Assembly: GCA_003216375.1 (NCBI GenBank)
Contig: QCIZ01000006.1
Location: forward strand, 1-64,000
Direction: 5' to 3'
Length of the DNA stretch: 64,000 nucleotides
From: Prochlorococcus sp. AG-402-O21
Lineage (GTDB): Bacteria; Cyanobacteriota; Cyanobacteriia; PCC-6307; Cyanobiaceae
Below, piece after piece: positions 42,791-53,411 of this stretch; the first letter of the stretch is position 1; each line of letters opens with the position of its first letter. The translations under genes were made by a program, and so were the position numbers. The notes under the pieces were generated by a model. It saw only the letters and a program-made list of their open reading frames with translations, had not been told where the DNA came from and ran no database searches.

Positions 42791-43015
42791 CTACCAAACT
42801 TGACAGGCATCAGAAGAATTATACTTTTCACATATAGAAGCTATATTAGATGACTTGTCAGGAACAAAAGCTATACAAAGAAGAAAGCAGATTGAGGCAA
42901 TCAAAGGTTTTATCAAGCTTTGATTTTTATTCTGTCCAGATAATCTTTCATAGTTCCTTAATTTGCTAGCACCATTGACGGAATTAAGACTAGGCTTTAA
43001 GGAAGAAGCAATCAT
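42791..43015 (-). CDS. Small membrane protein (74 aa)
   Basis: Polar basic N-terminus (SLKPSLNSVNGASKLRNYERL), one transmembrane segment (about 36-51, LIKPLIASICFLLCIAFVP), then a tail with two Cys (ICEKYNSSDACQVW) on the far side. Convergent with the HNH gene (4-nt gap) and divergent from the epimerase gene. Function unknown. Confidence 0.55.
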   Translation of the reverse strand: MIASSLKPSLNSVNGASKLRNYERLSGQNKNQSLIKPLIASICFLLCIAFVPDKSSNIASICEKYNSSDACQVW

Positions 43016-43048
43016 TGCTCAATAATCATACATAATACATTTGTACTA

Positions 43049-43948
43049 ATGATTCAGGACATTGTCAAGCGTTTTGATCCTCTGCCGCCTAAATCAAAAT
43101 TAGTAATATTTGGAGGTGGATTTAGTGGACAAAGAATCGCAAGTTTTGCAAGAGGTTTAGGAGTAAAAGTTTTGTGCAGCAGAAGAAAGAAAGAAAGCAA
43201 TGGAGCTGATTTCATATTTAACACCGAAAAAGAAATATCTAACGAAATTTTCGAAGGAACAACGCACGTATTGAGTTGCATACCTCCTTTATTGAATGGA
43301 GAAGATCCTGTACTACTTAAACTCAAGAATCAATTATTAAATTCTAAGAATTTAAAATGGGTTGGATACTTATCTACAACTGGTGTATATGGAGATACGA
43401 AAGGAGGATGGGTAAATGAAAATACTTCACCTAATCCTCAGCAAGAAAGAAGTATTCGTAGATTTTCATGTGAAAAACAATGGATAGAAACAAAGCTTCC
43501 TATTCAAATACTTAGATTGCCAGGTATTTATGGACCCGGAAGATCTGCATTTGAAAGCCTATTTAATGGAACAACAAAAATGGTAGATAAACCCGATCAA
43601 GTTTTTTCAAGAATTCATGTCGATGATATTGCTGGATCTGTATTGTTTTTAATTAATCTCTATTCTCAAGGGAAGAATCCATTAGTAGTAAATGTGGCTG
43701 ATGACTTACCAACAAGTAATCTGGAAGTGATTACTTTCGCAGCGAAAATAGCTAAAAAATCTATACCCTTAAAAATCCCTTTTGAAATTGCAAAAAAGGA
43801 GATGAGTCCAATGGCACTATCTTTTTGGCAAGAAAATCGTAAAGTTGATAACAAGCTATTGTGTCAAAAACTTGGCTATTCTTTAATCTATCCTGATTTT
43901 AAATCTGGCCTAAAAGATTGTTTCTCTAAATTAAAAATGAATAAATAG
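43049..43948 (+). CDS. NAD(P)-dependent epimerase/dehydratase-like protein
   Basis: 299 aa, extended-SDR type. The N-terminal KLVIFGGGFSGQRIASFARG binds the dinucleotide (GxGxxG variant GGGFSG), YLSTTGVYGDTKGGWVNE corresponds to the catalytic Ser/Tyr region, and LRLPGIYGPGRSAF is the usual substrate-binding segment. The typical YxxxK is not obvious, as in the YeeZ-like branch. Substrate unknown. Confidence 0.8.
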   Translation: MIQDIVKRFDPLPPKSKLVIFGGGFSGQRIASFARGLGVKVLCSRRKKESNGADFIFNTEKEISNEIFEGTTHVLSCIPPLLNGEDPVLLKLKNQLLNSKNLKWVGYLSTTGVYGDTKGGWVNENTSPNPQQERSIRRFSCEKQWIETKLPIQILRLPGIYGPGRSAFESLFNGTTKMVDKPDQVFSRIHVDDIAGSVLFLINLYSQGKNPLVVNVADDLPTSNLEVITFAAKIAKKSIPLKIPFEIAKKEMSPMALSFWQENRKVDNKLLCQKLGYSLIYPDFKSGLKDCFSKLKMNK

Positions 43949-44111
43949 TTTTTATATAAAGATAATTTTTAATATCTGTTCTTTTCAAAAAATCACGTAA
44001 GTTCTATGTGCAAATAGATTCTAATTAATTAAATACAATATCATAGAAAAACTTCTCGGATTCATTAGAATCCATTCAATTCAAGTAAAAAAGTCAAACT
44101 CACATCTCAAC

Positions 44112-45137
44112 ATGCAAAAATTTAAAACACCAGAATCAAATAAAAATACTCTAATTATTTCATCAGGAGATCCTGCAGGAATAGGAACTGAAATAATACT
44201 TAAAGCGCTTGGTTCTAAGCACTTAAATACTAATATTCAACCTTTAATTGTAGGATGCAAAAATAACATTTATGAAACTTACACAAACCTAATTAATCAT
44301 GGAATAGATAATATACCTGACCCGGAAAAACTTGATATTATTGATATTCCCCTAGAAAAAAAAATTATTCCAGGAATAGTTGATGAGCACACTGGCTCGG
44401 CAAGCTTTAAATGGCTTTTGAATTCAACAAATATGCTTTTAGAAGGAAAAGCTAAGGCTCTAGTTACAGCACCTATATCAAAAATTGCATGGCATCAAGC
44501 AGGCCATAAATTTGCAGGACAAACTGAACTATTAGGTAAATTAACTAACAAAAAGACATCTATGCTTTTTACAGCAATATCACCGAATAACGGTTGGAGA
44601 TTTAATACTTTGTTGGCTACAACACATATCTCTATTAATGAAATAAATAATAATTTAACAAAAGAGTTAATTAGATATAAGTTAGATGCCTTATTGCATT
44701 TCTGTCGTCAATTCAAAGACAAACCATTAATACATATAGCCGGCTTAAATCCTCATGCAGGAGAAGAAGGAAAGATTGGAATAGAAGAGCAAAAATTAAT
44801 AATTCCCACCTTAAACGAATGGAAAGTAGACAATCCAGGTATCAAAATTACTGGGCCTATACCTCCAGATACATGCTGGTTATCTTCAGCAGATGCATGG
44901 ATTGGCTCGTCTACTGAAAATAACGCACCTGATGGAATTCTTGCTTTGTATCACGATCAAGGTCTAATACCAGTAAAACTGATCGCCTTTGATGAGGCTG
45001 TTAATACAACTCTTGGACTGCCTTTTATAAGAACATCCCCTGATCATGGAACTGCCCTTGATATTGCAGGTAAGTTTAAAGCAAGAGCAACGAGCATGAT
45101 TGCTGCGATGAATAATGCCTGGCTTCTTTCTCGATAA
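44112..45137 (+). CDS. pdxA: 4-hydroxythreonine-4-phosphate dehydrogenase
   Basis: 341 aa. It oxidises 4-phosphohydroxy-threonine in the DXP-dependent vitamin B6 pathway. Diagnostic segments: SSGDPAGIGTEI at the N-terminus, TAPISKIAWHQAGHKFAGQTELL with metal-binding His, IAGLNPHAGEEGKIG, and ALYHDQGLIPVKLIAF with LPFIRTSPDHGTALDIAG near the end. Full length. Convergent with accB (10-nt gap). Confidence 0.95.
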   Translation: MQKFKTPESNKNTLIISSGDPAGIGTEIILKALGSKHLNTNIQPLIVGCKNNIYETYTNLINHGIDNIPDPEKLDIIDIPLEKKIIPGIVDEHTGSASFKWLLNSTNMLLEGKAKALVTAPISKIAWHQAGHKFAGQTELLGKLTNKKTSMLFTAISPNNGWRFNTLLATTHISINEINNNLTKELIRYKLDALLHFCRQFKDKPLIHIAGLNPHAGEEGKIGIEEQKLIIPTLNEWKVDNPGIKITGPIPPDTCWLSSADAWIGSSTENNAPDGILALYHDQGLIPVKLIAFDEAVNTTLGLPFIRTSPDHGTALDIAGKFKARATSMIAAMNNAWLLSR

Positions 45138-45147
45138 ATAAAAACTT

Positions 45148-45645
45148 TTAGACAGGTTTTAATCTCATTAAAACTTGACCAAACTCAACTGGTGTACCAT
45201 TTTCAACAAGAATTTCCATTACTTCTCCACTCACTTCTGACTCTAATTCATTCATTAATTTCATTGCCTCAAGAATACAAACAGCTTGCCCAACACTAAT
45301 TCTCGATCCAATTTCCACGAAAGGTGGTTCTTCTGGCCCTGGCGCGCGATAAAAGGTCCCAACCATAGGAGCAGTCACTTCGAGCAAGTCAGAGCGGGAG
45401 CCTGGGACTGAAGGAGGAGGAGTGCTTGGGACTGGAGAAGCCTCTATTTTACGTTGAGATGGTGGTGAATCAATCTCTTCTGGTATGGGGTTCTTTTGAG
45501 AAATTATTGAATCGGAAGAAGTCTCGAGATTACGTTTAACTTCTAAGTAAAAGTCTTCACCCTCAAGTCGAAACTCTTTAATGTCGCTCTCAGCTAAAGT
45601 TGCCAATAAGCGATGAAGCTCATCATGATCAAGATTCATAGTCAT
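45148..45645 (-). CDS. accB: Biotin carboxyl carrier protein of acetyl-CoA carboxylase
   Basis: 165 aa. The N-terminal helical part ([22 protein letters not shown]) is followed by a Pro/Ser-rich linker (about 55-85) and the biotinyl domain, with Lys129 in [11 protein letters not shown] as the biotinylation site. It carries CO2 for malonyl-CoA synthesis in fatty acid formation. Its start overlaps the efp stop by 4 nt, the conserved cyanobacterial efp-accB pair. Confidence 0.97.
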   Translation of the reverse strand: MTMNLDHDELHRLLATLAESDIKEFRLEGEDFYLEVKRNLETSSDSIISQKNPIPEEIDSPPSQRKIEASPVPSTPPPSVPGSRSDLLEVTAPMVGTFYRAPGPEEPPFVEIGSRISVGQAVCILEAMKLMNELESEVSGEVMEILVENGTPVEFGQVLMRLKPV

Positions 45646-46205
45646 TGTGTTTCTCGGCCTAGATAACTGTCATTTCGAGTATCTACTCGAATTTTCTCAC
45701 CAATTGAAATAAATAATGGGACCATTACTTGGGCTCCTGTTTCCAAGATTGCAGGCTTTGTACCTCCCGACGCAGTGTCACCTTTGACCCCAGGATCAGT
45801 TTCTTTTATTTCTAAAACAACTGAGTTGGGCAATTCAACTTCAAGAGGTTTTTCATTCCAAGACACTACATTAACCTCCATACCTTCCTTTAGATATTTC
45901 CTACTTTCACCAATTTGTTTAGCTGTTAGGCGTGTTTCTTCATAAGAAGTCATATCCATAAAGACAAAATCATCTCCGTCCATGTATGTATGTTGCAACT
46001 TCGATTTCTCCAAAAGAGCTTGTGGAACCATTTCCCCAGCTCTAAAAGTCTTTTCAACAACACTACCGCTCACAACAGCTTTTAATTTAGTTCTGACAAA
46101 CGCAGAACCTTTACCAGGCTTGACATGTAGAAATTCAATAACACGCCAAACTGCACCGTCTAACTCGATCGTCGTGCCAGTGCGAAAGTCGTTACTTGAA
46201 ATCAT
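45642..46205 (-). CDS. efp: Elongation factor P
   Basis: 187 aa, three OB-like domains. It relieves ribosome stalling at polyproline. The tip of domain I is [14 protein letters not shown], where Lys in PGKG is the usual modified position. The C-terminal domain has [22 protein letters not shown]. First gene of the efp-accB unit; divergent from the cyclophilin gene. Confidence 0.97.
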   Translation of the reverse strand: MISSNDFRTGTTIELDGAVWRVIEFLHVKPGKGSAFVRTKLKAVVSGSVVEKTFRAGEMVPQALLEKSKLQHTYMDGDDFVFMDMTSYEETRLTAKQIGESRKYLKEGMEVNVVSWNEKPLEVELPNSVVLEIKETDPGVKGDTASGGTKPAILETGAQVMVPLFISIGEKIRVDTRNDSYLGRETQ

Positions 46206-46268
46206 TCACACAAAAGATACCAATCGATCATAAGTCTGTGCCAAAGTCATGCAAAACATAGAATTAAC

Positions 46269-47345
46269 ATGGCAAAAAAGATTTGCATTCTTGCCCTGAT
46301 AACAATCCTGTTTTCTCTGAGCTCTCCATGGATTGAACCAGCTGTTGCAAGCCTTCCAAATGGTAATCGACTAAAAGATCCATATGCAATATTAAGAAAT
46401 TCTTTACCGATTGACCAAAAAGAATTACGTGAATTACAAAACAAACTAGAGGAAACCAGCGATGATCTTCGAGGAAGTAGATGGTCAGCTGTCAGCAAAG
46501 CAACTTCAAGAAGTCAATTCTTAGTAAGTAACAAAAAAAATCAAATTCTTGACTCCATACCAGAGGAAAACAAAGAAAAAGCTGTTAATCTGCTATCTAA
46601 TCTGAAAGAAGAACTTGATGAATTAGGGCAAATAGCAAACGAAAAAAATAAAGTCTCATTTCTCAACCTCAGACGTCAAGGTTTAAAAACAATTGATGAT
46701 ATAGAATCTCTTTTAATTACAAATAAGTTTCCATATAAAATACCCAGTGAATATGACAACTTACCAAGACTTTTAGGTAGAGCGAATGTAGAAATAAAAA
46801 CATCAAAAGGCAATATGAGTGCAATTATTGATGGTTACAATGCTCCTCTAACAGCTGGTGCATTTATAGATCTTTCATTGAAAGGTTTTTACGATGGTTT
46901 ACCAATTAATAGAGCTGAAGAATTTTTTATTCTTCAGACTGGAGATCCTAAAGGAGAAGAGATAGGATACTTAAACCCTGATACTAATGAGTTAAGAAAA
47001 GTTCCTTTAGAAATAAGAACACGCAGTTTCGAAGATACACTTTATGGCGAAACTTTTGAAGATGTTGGTCTTTATACTGAAACGCCAATCCTGCCATTTG
47101 CAACTTTAGGAACACTTGGCTGGGCTCATTCTGATTCAGATTTAAATGATGGTTCTTCTCAGTTTTTCTTCTTCTTATATGAAGCTGAGTTAAATCCTGC
47201 TGGTCGTAATCTTATTGATGGAAGAAACGCAGCTTTTGGTTACGTAATAGAAGGTTCTGAAATATTAAATAAACTTGGAGTAGATGATAAAATAATCTCA
47301 ATTAAAGTATTAAATGGGTCAGAGAATCTGAATCTCACAGCTTAA
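46269..47345 (+). CDS. Cyclophilin-type peptidyl-prolyl isomerase, exported
   Basis: 358 aa. Signal peptide in residues 1-27 (ILALITILFSLSSPWIEPAVA). Residues 40-150 form a helical domain (PIDQKELRELQNKLEETSDD), and the cyclophilin domain starts near residue 170 (VEIKTSKGNMSAIIDGYNAPLTAGAFIDL), with SQFFFFLYEAELNPAGRN and NAAFGYVIEG near the end. The layout matches the plant thylakoid-lumen TLP40 group, so a lumenal or periplasmic chaperone role, perhaps for photosystem II repair, is likely. Confidence 0.85.
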   Translation: MAKKICILALITILFSLSSPWIEPAVASLPNGNRLKDPYAILRNSLPIDQKELRELQNKLEETSDDLRGSRWSAVSKATSRSQFLVSNKKNQILDSIPEENKEKAVNLLSNLKEELDELGQIANEKNKVSFLNLRRQGLKTIDDIESLLITNKFPYKIPSEYDNLPRLLGRANVEIKTSKGNMSAIIDGYNAPLTAGAFIDLSLKGFYDGLPINRAEEFFILQTGDPKGEEIGYLNPDTNELRKVPLEIRTRSFEDTLYGETFEDVGLYTETPILPFATLGTLGWAHSDSDLNDGSSQFFFFLYEAELNPAGRNLIDGRNAAFGYVIEGSEILNKLGVDDKIISIKVLNGSENLNLTA

Positions 47346-47357
47346 ATTACAAATAAA

Positions 47358-48341
47358 GTGAGCACTACAATTAAAGATTTAGGTGAAATAGAATTGCTGA
47401 ATCGTCTAAAAAGATTTATGCGATTTGGGCAGATAGATGATGATGTTGCAGAAATAAATACAATTAATAAAAGTTTATTGATCAATACTGATTTACTTGT
47501 AGAGAAAATTCATTTTTCTGAAGAAATATCTAATGCTAAAGATATTGGCTGGAAATGTATTACCACAAATATTTCTGATCTGATTTGCAGTGGGTCAGAA
47601 AATATAATTTCCTTTACTGTTGGACTTGTTTTACCACCAAACACACATTGGAAATGGGTAGAAAACTTATATGAAGGGATGCGGGAAGCGATGCAAGAGT
47701 TTGGAGGAGAAATAATTGGTGGAGATTGCTCTTGTGGAGAAACAAAAATGATTTCAATTACGGCAATTGGCGAAATGAACCAGCTCAGACTGCATAGAGG
47801 AAATGCTGTACCTGGTGACTATATTGTTAGCACCGGATTCCATGGATTGAGTAGATTAGGTTTAGCGCTTTTAAGATCCGAGCACCTACCTAGTGAAGTC
47901 CAAATAAGTCCTAAGCTTACAAATAGAGCTATACACGCACATAAGCGTCCTTATCCAGCCCTTGAGGCACTTAAAGCGTTAAAAGAATGCAAGCCTGACT
48001 CAATGAGTTGGAGAGCTGCAGGAACCGATAGCAGTGATGGACTTATTGAATCAATCAGAGGAATTTGCGAAAGCAGTGATTGCCAAGCAGTTTTATCAAA
48101 AACTTCTATTCTTAAAGATCCTGACTGGCCTGAAGATTCGATTTGGGATGAATGGATCCTAAATGGAGGAGAAGACTATAAATTAATACTTACTCTTCCT
48201 AAAGAATGGGCAGAAGCTCTATCAAAAAACTTAAAATCTGCCCAAATTATTGGGTTTATAAAAAAAGGTAAACCAAATATTTCGTGGGATAACTTACAGC
48301 CAATTAATATTGAGCAATCAAGTCTTTTTCAACATTTTTAA
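47358..48341 (+). CDS. thiL: Thiamine-monophosphate kinase
   Basis: 327 aa, GTG start at 47358, 12 nt after the cyclophilin stop. It phosphorylates TMP to TPP. Family signs are DLGEIELLNRL, DDVAEI, the metal/ATP segment ISDLICSGS, IIGGDCSCGETKMISITAIG, and AGTDSSDGLIESI, with GGEDYKLILTLP towards the end. Full length. Probably one transcript with the isomerase gene, though no functional link is obvious. Confidence 0.9.
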   Translation: MSTTIKDLGEIELLNRLKRFMRFGQIDDDVAEINTINKSLLINTDLLVEKIHFSEEISNAKDIGWKCITTNISDLICSGSENIISFTVGLVLPPNTHWKWVENLYEGMREAMQEFGGEIIGGDCSCGETKMISITAIGEMNQLRLHRGNAVPGDYIVSTGFHGLSRLGLALLRSEHLPSEVQISPKLTNRAIHAHKRPYPALEALKALKECKPDSMSWRAAGTDSSDGLIESIRGICESSDCQAVLSKTSILKDPDWPEDSIWDEWILNGGEDYKLILTLPKEWAEALSKNLKSAQIIGFIKKGKPNISWDNLQPINIEQSSLFQHF

Positions 48342-48358
48342 AAAATAAAACTTGAATT

Positions 48359-49381
48359 TTATTTCCATTTTTGAGCAACAATTTCAGCCAAGTCAACAAC
48401 TCTTTGGCTGTAACCCCACTCGTTGTCATACCAAGCTAAAACTTTCACCAAATTGTCATCAATACACATCGTTAACGCTTCATCAACAATGGTTGATTCA
48501 TTAGTTCCCGCATAATCAGTAGAAACAAGAGGAAGGTCACCATATTTGATAATTCCTTTCATTTCGCCCTGTGAAGCAGTCTTCAATAGTGAATTGACCT
48601 CTTCAGCACTAGTTTTACGACTTGATTCAAAAACTAAATCAACTGCAGAAACATTGGGAGTAGGTACTCGCATCGCAATACCAGTTAATTTCCCTTTCAT
48701 TTCTGGATAAACAAGAGCAACAGCTTTTGCCGCTCCAGTTGAAGTAGGGACCAAATTCATTGCTGCCGCTCTTGCACGACGTAAATCACGATGAGCATTA
48801 TCTAGGATTCTTTGATCTCCCGTATAACTATGAATCGTGGTCATTAGACCTTTATTAATCCCCAACTTTTGATCTAAAACTTTTACAATTGGAGCTAAGC
48901 AGTTGGTGGTGCAACTCGCATTGCTGAGGATATCAAAATCTTCATGAGAATAAGTATCGGCATTAACACCAACTACATAAGTTCCTACACCATCACCTTT
49001 ACCAGGTGCTGTGAGAATTACCTTCTTCGCACCAACTTGTAAATGCTTACTAGCACCAACATCTGTATTGAATACACCTGTTGACTCGATTACCAAATCA
49101 ACTCCCCACTCTTTCCAAGGAAGATTTAATGGATTTCTATCTGAATAGCATTTTATAGTTTTGCCATTAATTTGAAATGTATCGTCAGTATGTGAAATTT
49201 CGGCGTCGCTTATAGCACCTAAAATTGAATCGTACTTGAGCAAGTGGGCACAAGTTTTTGGATCAGAAGTGACGTTAATACCGACCACCTCAATATTTGT
49301 ATTTGCACCCCTACTGAGCCAACAACGCATAAAATTGCGTCCAATTCTTCCGAATCCATTAATCGCTACACGCAAAGTCAT
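48359..49381 (-). CDS. gap2: Glyceraldehyde-3-phosphate dehydrogenase, plant-type Gap2
   Basis: 340 aa. Active-site Cys157 in [12 protein letters not shown], Rossmann motif [13 protein letters not shown], and C-terminal [15 protein letters not shown]. The sequence, with LKYDSILG and NVTSDPKT in the cofactor region, fits the Gap2 (NADP/NAD, Calvin-cycle) class rather than glycolytic Gap1; this class call is from general resemblance. Divergent from murC. Confidence 0.95.
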   Translation of the reverse strand: MTLRVAINGFGRIGRNFMRCWLSRGANTNIEVVGINVTSDPKTCAHLLKYDSILGAISDAEISHTDDTFQINGKTIKCYSDRNPLNLPWKEWGVDLVIESTGVFNTDVGASKHLQVGAKKVILTAPGKGDGVGTYVVGVNADTYSHEDFDILSNASCTTNCLAPIVKVLDQKLGINKGLMTTIHSYTGDQRILDNAHRDLRRARAAAMNLVPTSTGAAKAVALVYPEMKGKLTGIAMRVPTPNVSAVDLVFESSRKTSAEEVNSLLKTASQGEMKGIIKYGDLPLVSTDYAGTNESTIVDEALTMCIDDNLVKVLAWYDNEWGYSQRVVDLAEIVAQKWK

Positions 49382-49530
49382 TTCAAAAACGGTAAAACCG
49401 CATAAGCTACTGGCCGCTGATCATACAGAACGATGATCATTTTCTGCGCATTTTGAAAAATAATTGAAGCGTTAAGGAAATAAAAAGTACAAAAACTCTC
49501 TAATTCTTTAAAAAATGTGCCTTTAGATCG

Positions 49531-51015
49531 ATGAAGAGTTATCTTTCACTCGACACTGAAGAGCAATTGAAGAAGAAACAAGAATTACCACCTCATATTC
49601 ACTTTATAGGAATCGGAGGTATTGGCATGTCTGCTCTGGCAATGATTCTCTCTAAAAATGGATATTCGATATCTGGCTCTGACCAAAAAAAAAGCCTGAC
49701 CTTAAAAAAATTAGCTGACAATCAAGTCCATATATTTAAAAGTCAAGAAGAGTCAAATATTGACCAAATTATAAAAGTTTATGGAAAAAATATATTAGTT
49801 GTTAGAAGTTCGGCAATACGTGAAAATAATTTAGAATTATGTAAAGCAAAAAAATATAATCTAACAATCAATCATCGTTCTGAAATATTAGCCTTTTTAA
49901 TTGAACAAAAGAAATCAATAATCGTCTCAGGATCTCATGGTAAAACAACAACAAGTACCTACATTACAACATTATTTGCCTACGCAAACAAGAATCCAAC
50001 AGCTATCATAGGTGGAATTATACCTCTCTATAAAAGAAACTACAATGTTAGTGATAGTGATTTATTAATTGCAGAAGCAGATGAATCGGATGGATCATTA
50101 GTAAAATTTAACCCAAGTATTGGCGTAATAACTAATTTAGAGCTTGAACATGTTGATCATTATCTAGATCTAGAAGATTTAATAAATACCATGAAACAAT
50201 TTGCTCAAAAGTGTGAATGCTTAATTACCAATTTTGACTGTGAAAATCTTAAGAATAATATAAAGAATTCTAAATTATTTTCGACTAAAAAAATTAATAA
50301 TATAGATTTCGCACTAATTCCAAAAGAATCTAATGGATGTGAAATTATTGCTGAGTATTATGAAAAAGAAAAGTTTATTGATATTATAAAAATACCTATT
50401 CCAGGAATACACAATTTAAGCAATACAATAGCCGCTATAGCAGCATGCAGAACAACTGGAATTCTTTTTAAAGATATTAAAAAAGGAATTAATAATTTAA
50501 AGCTACCTTCAAGAAGATTTGAATATAAAGGATTATGGAAAAATAGATTAATAATTGAAGATTATGCGCATCATCCTAGTGAAATTGATGCTGCAATATC
50601 AATTGCTTCTACTATCATTAAGACAAAAAATAACATTTCAAAAATATCACCTAAAAGATTAGTAACCATATTTCAACCGCATCGGTATAGTAGGACTAAA
50701 AAATTTCAAAAAGAATTTGCAAAAAGTCTAAGTAAATCTGATTTAGTATTAATAACTCCAATTTACTCTGCTGGAGAAGATGAAATTGAAGGAATAGATA
50801 ATAAGTCTATTGGATATGAGTTAGAAAAATTAAAACCTAATTTAAAAATATATACACCAAACAATAATCAAAATTTAATAAAACTAATAAAAGAACATAC
50901 TCTTGAAAAAGACTTGATTTTAATTCTAGGTGCAGGAGATATTAATTTAATATGTGAAAATATATTCTTAGAATTCATAAATAATAAATCAATCAACAAT
51001 GATTTAGCTGCTTAA
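49531..51015 (+). CDS. murC: UDP-N-acetylmuramate--L-alanine ligase
   Basis: 494 aa. It adds L-Ala to UDP-MurNAc in the cytoplasm. [14 protein letters not shown] binds the UDP end, [11 protein letters not shown] is the ATP loop, and [10 protein letters not shown] plus [10 protein letters not shown] and [11 protein letters not shown] are typical Mur-ligase motifs. It is followed 3 nt later by murB, so the two consecutive early steps are co-expressed. Very AT-rich, as are the neighbours. Confidence 0.97.
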   Translation: MKSYLSLDTEEQLKKKQELPPHIHFIGIGGIGMSALAMILSKNGYSISGSDQKKSLTLKKLADNQVHIFKSQEESNIDQIIKVYGKNILVVRSSAIRENNLELCKAKKYNLTINHRSEILAFLIEQKKSIIVSGSHGKTTTSTYITTLFAYANKNPTAIIGGIIPLYKRNYNVSDSDLLIAEADESDGSLVKFNPSIGVITNLELEHVDHYLDLEDLINTMKQFAQKCECLITNFDCENLKNNIKNSKLFSTKKINNIDFALIPKESNGCEIIAEYYEKEKFIDIIKIPIPGIHNLSNTIAAIAACRTTGILFKDIKKGINNLKLPSRRFEYKGLWKNRLIIEDYAHHPSEIDAAISIASTIIKTKNNISKISPKRLVTIFQPHRYSRTKKFQKEFAKSLSKSDLVLITPIYSAGEDEIEGIDNKSIGYELEKLKPNLKIYTPNNNQNLIKLIKEHTLEKDLILILGAGDINLICENIFLEFINNKSINNDLAA

Positions 51016-51018
51016 TAA

Positions 51019-51894
51019 ATGGATTCCATTCAATTAGAAAAAAATATTTCCTTATCAAATTTTACTACTTGGAGAATAGGTGGACCTGCAGAATGGATTG
51101 CTCAGCCAAAAAATATTAAAGAAATTCAATATTTAATTAATTGGATAGATATGAAAAAAATTCCCTGCAATATTATTGGTGCTGGATCAAATCTTTTAAT
51201 CAATGACAAAGGAATTAAAGGATTAAGCCTTTGTATGCGAAATTTCAAAGGAATTCAAGTTGATAAAAACAGTGGAGTTCTCGAAGTACTTAGCGGTGAA
51301 ATGCTTCCAACTTTGGCCAGAAAAGCTGCTGCAAATGGACTTCATGGACTCGAATGGGCTGTAGGAATACCTGGAACAATTGGGGGAGCTGTAGTTATGA
51401 ATGCAGGAGCGCAAGAACATTCCATAGCTAGCTATATCGAGAGTATTACAACGCTATCTTTGTCAGGTGAATGCAAAATGATCAAAGGAAAAGATCTCAA
51501 TTTTGGATACCGACAGAGTCTGCTTCAAAATGAGAAATTAATTGTCTTATCTGCTCGCCTCAAGCTGGTGTCAGGTCAGGCAGAAAAAATACGACAAGTC
51601 ACAAATGAAAACCTAAATCACCGATTAAAAACTCAACCATATAAAGCCCAAACCTGCGGAAGTGTTTTTCGAAATCCAGAACCCTTAAAAGCCGCAAAAT
51701 TAATTGAAGAACTTGGTTTAAAAGGATTTCGTTATGGTGGAGCTGAAATATCAAAAATACATTCAAATTTTATAATTAACGCAAATAAAGCTTCTTCTAG
51801 TGACGTCAGGGAGTTGATTAAATATATTCAAAAACAAGTTTTTAATTCTTATGGAATCTTGTTAGAAACAGAAGTCAAACAATGTGGCTTTTAA
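51019..51894 (+). CDS. murB: UDP-N-acetylenolpyruvoylglucosamine reductase
   Basis: 291 aa, FAD-dependent. N-terminal TTWRIGGPAEWIAQP, FAD-binding GAGSNLLINDKGIKGL, GLEWAVGIPGTIGGAVVMNAGA, and CGSVFRNPEP with the catalytic Ser position. Type IIa-like short form. Coupled to murC. ebfC follows after 37 nt. Confidence 0.97.
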   Translation: MDSIQLEKNISLSNFTTWRIGGPAEWIAQPKNIKEIQYLINWIDMKKIPCNIIGAGSNLLINDKGIKGLSLCMRNFKGIQVDKNSGVLEVLSGEMLPTLARKAAANGLHGLEWAVGIPGTIGGAVVMNAGAQEHSIASYIESITTLSLSGECKMIKGKDLNFGYRQSLLQNEKLIVLSARLKLVSGQAEKIRQVTNENLNHRLKTQPYKAQTCGSVFRNPEPLKAAKLIEELGLKGFRYGGAEISKIHSNFIINANKASSSDVRELIKYIQKQVFNSYGILLETEVKQCGF

Positions 51895-51931
51895 TTTTAA
51901 ACCCTAAGATCAGTAACAATAGGAAATTCTC

Positions 51932-52279
51932 ATGGCTGGATTCGGACTACCAAATTTTGGACAACTCACTGAAGCTTTTAAAAAAGCACAACAAATTCAG
52001 CAGAATGCTCAAAAACTTCAAGAAGAGCTTGAAGTTATGGAAATAGAAGGAGCAAATAATGACAATCGAGCAAAAATATGGATGTCAGGAAATCAAAAAC
52101 CTTTACGGGTAGAAATTGACCCATCTCTTCTTTCTGAAGAAAAAACAATAGTAGAAGAAGCAATATTAGATGCTATGAAATCCGCCCACGAAGTTTCAAC
52201 ATCGACTATGAAAGAACGCATGGAAGATCTAACCGGTGGATTCAAGCTTAACCTTCCTGGTATGGGAGATGAGAATTAA
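51932..52279 (+). CDS. YbaB/EbfC nucleoid-associated protein
   Basis: 115 aa, a small DNA-binding dimer. The helical N-terminus ([22 protein letters not shown]) and the middle strand region fit the family; the C-terminus [17 protein letters not shown] is typical. It ends inside the convergent rsgA gene, overlapping it by 32 bp. Confidence 0.9.
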   Translation: MAGFGLPNFGQLTEAFKKAQQIQQNAQKLQEELEVMEIEGANNDNRAKIWMSGNQKPLRVEIDPSLLSEEKTIVEEAILDAMKSAHEVSTSTMKERMEDLTGGFKLNLPGMGDEN

Positions 52280-53177
52280 TCATTTCCTCAAGACTCTCAC
52301 GATAAAAAGAATATCTTTCAAGATCTTTATTAATTACACAACCAGGCTCATCTCTATGTAAACAATCTCGAAACTTGCATTGTGACCTACTTAATTGAGC
52401 TTGAAACTCAGGAAATAAATAAGCAAAATCAGATGGCTCGCATATTATTTCTGGACGATTAAAACCTGGAGTATCAGCAAGAAGTGATCCATTGCCAATC
52501 GCAAAAAGTTCGACGTGTCTTGTCGTGTGAATACCTCTCTTTAATTTTTTTGAAACAGATGATGTAGGGAGTGAAACAGTTGGAATTAAATGATTAATTA
52601 AAGTTGTCTTTCCTACGCCGGAGGGTCCAGCCAGTACAGTTAATTTTGTTTTTCTAAATCGTTCTATTAATGAATCAATAGCCTGAGAATTCTGTATAGA
52701 AATTGGTATACAATCATAACCCCAAGACTTAAATTTATTAATATATAAAATCAAATCATTTTTTTTAATTAAATCTGTTTTAGTTAAAATTATCAAAGGT
52801 TTTATATTTGCGCATTCAGCTGTTAATAAAAAACGACTTGTTTGCTCCATATCAAATAAAGGCTCATCAACTGAGATACAAATAGCCACTAATGTAACGT
52901 TTGCCACAGCTGGGCGTTTTAAAAAACTTTTTCGCGGCTCCACTTCTGAAATTACAGCTTTTTTGTTTTTATAATCTATAGACTCAACGCAAACCATATC
53001 TCCTACATCTATAAATAAACCTTGATAATCTAACTTACTTCTTCGTGTACATAAAAGTCTAATTTTTTCATAAGATTGATCCAAAAAATCATCTTTATAG
53101 TCAATCTCTACGATTAAAAAATTTGCCTTAAGTGCAACAACAATACCTTTAAATTTATTAGATTTATTTTTATTCAC
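52248..53177 (-). CDS. rsgA: Ribosome small-subunit GTPase RsgA
   Basis: 309 aa. An OB fold at the N-terminus, then the circularly permuted GTPase: G4 ILTKTDLI, G1 [16 protein letters not shown]3 [12 protein letters not shown]-terminal zinc finger uses [14 protein letters not shown] (Cys, Cys, His, Cys). It checks 30S maturation. It overlaps the upstream tusA-like gene by 8 nt and the convergent ebfC by 32 bp, an unusually long tail-to-tail coding overlap. Confidence 0.95.
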   Translation of the reverse strand: MNKNKSNKFKGIVVALKANFLIVEIDYKDDFLDQSYEKIRLLCTRRSKLDYQGLFIDVGDMVCVESIDYKNKKAVISEVEPRKSFLKRPAVANVTLVAICISVDEPLFDMEQTSRFLLTAECANIKPLIILTKTDLIKKNDLILYINKFKSWGYDCIPISIQNSQAIDSLIERFRKTKLTVLAGPSGVGKTTLINHLIPTVSLPTSSVSKKLKRGIHTTRHVELFAIGNGSLLADTPGFNRPEIICEPSDFAYLFPEFQAQLSRSQCKFRDCLHRDEPGCVINKDLERYSFYRESLEEMINSHLPYQEG

Positions 53178-53409
53178 TCGATATTATCAAAGTTACCTTT
53201 TTAGAGTCTTTATTCAATATTTTTACTTTATAACCCTTCTCTTTTAAACCATCGATAACACTAGTTTCAGATTCCCCTAAATCCAAGTCTACTTTTAAAA
53301 CTTGATTGGAAGATAAATTTTCCAAAACCAAGCAGCATTTAACAAAATTGACTGGACAAGAAAGGCCACACAAATCTAAATAATGATCAATAAAGATGTT
53401 TTTCTCCAC
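53170..53409 (-). CDS. TusA/SirA-like sulfur carrier protein
   Basis: 79 aa. DLCGLSCPVNFVKCCLVLENL places Cys at the usual CPxP position, though it reads CPVN here. A beta-alpha-beta-alpha-beta fold follows (VLKVDLDLGESETSVIDGLKEKGYKV). TusA proteins pass sulfur as a persulfide for tRNA or cofactor thiolation. It starts 2 nt after dnaJ and overlaps rsgA by 8 nt, an arrangement typical of this group. Confidence 0.85.
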   Translation of the reverse strand: MEKNIFIDHYLDLCGLSCPVNFVKCCLVLENLSSNQVLKVDLDLGESETSVIDGLKEKGYKVKILNKDSKKVTLIISSE

Positions 53410-53411
53410 TA

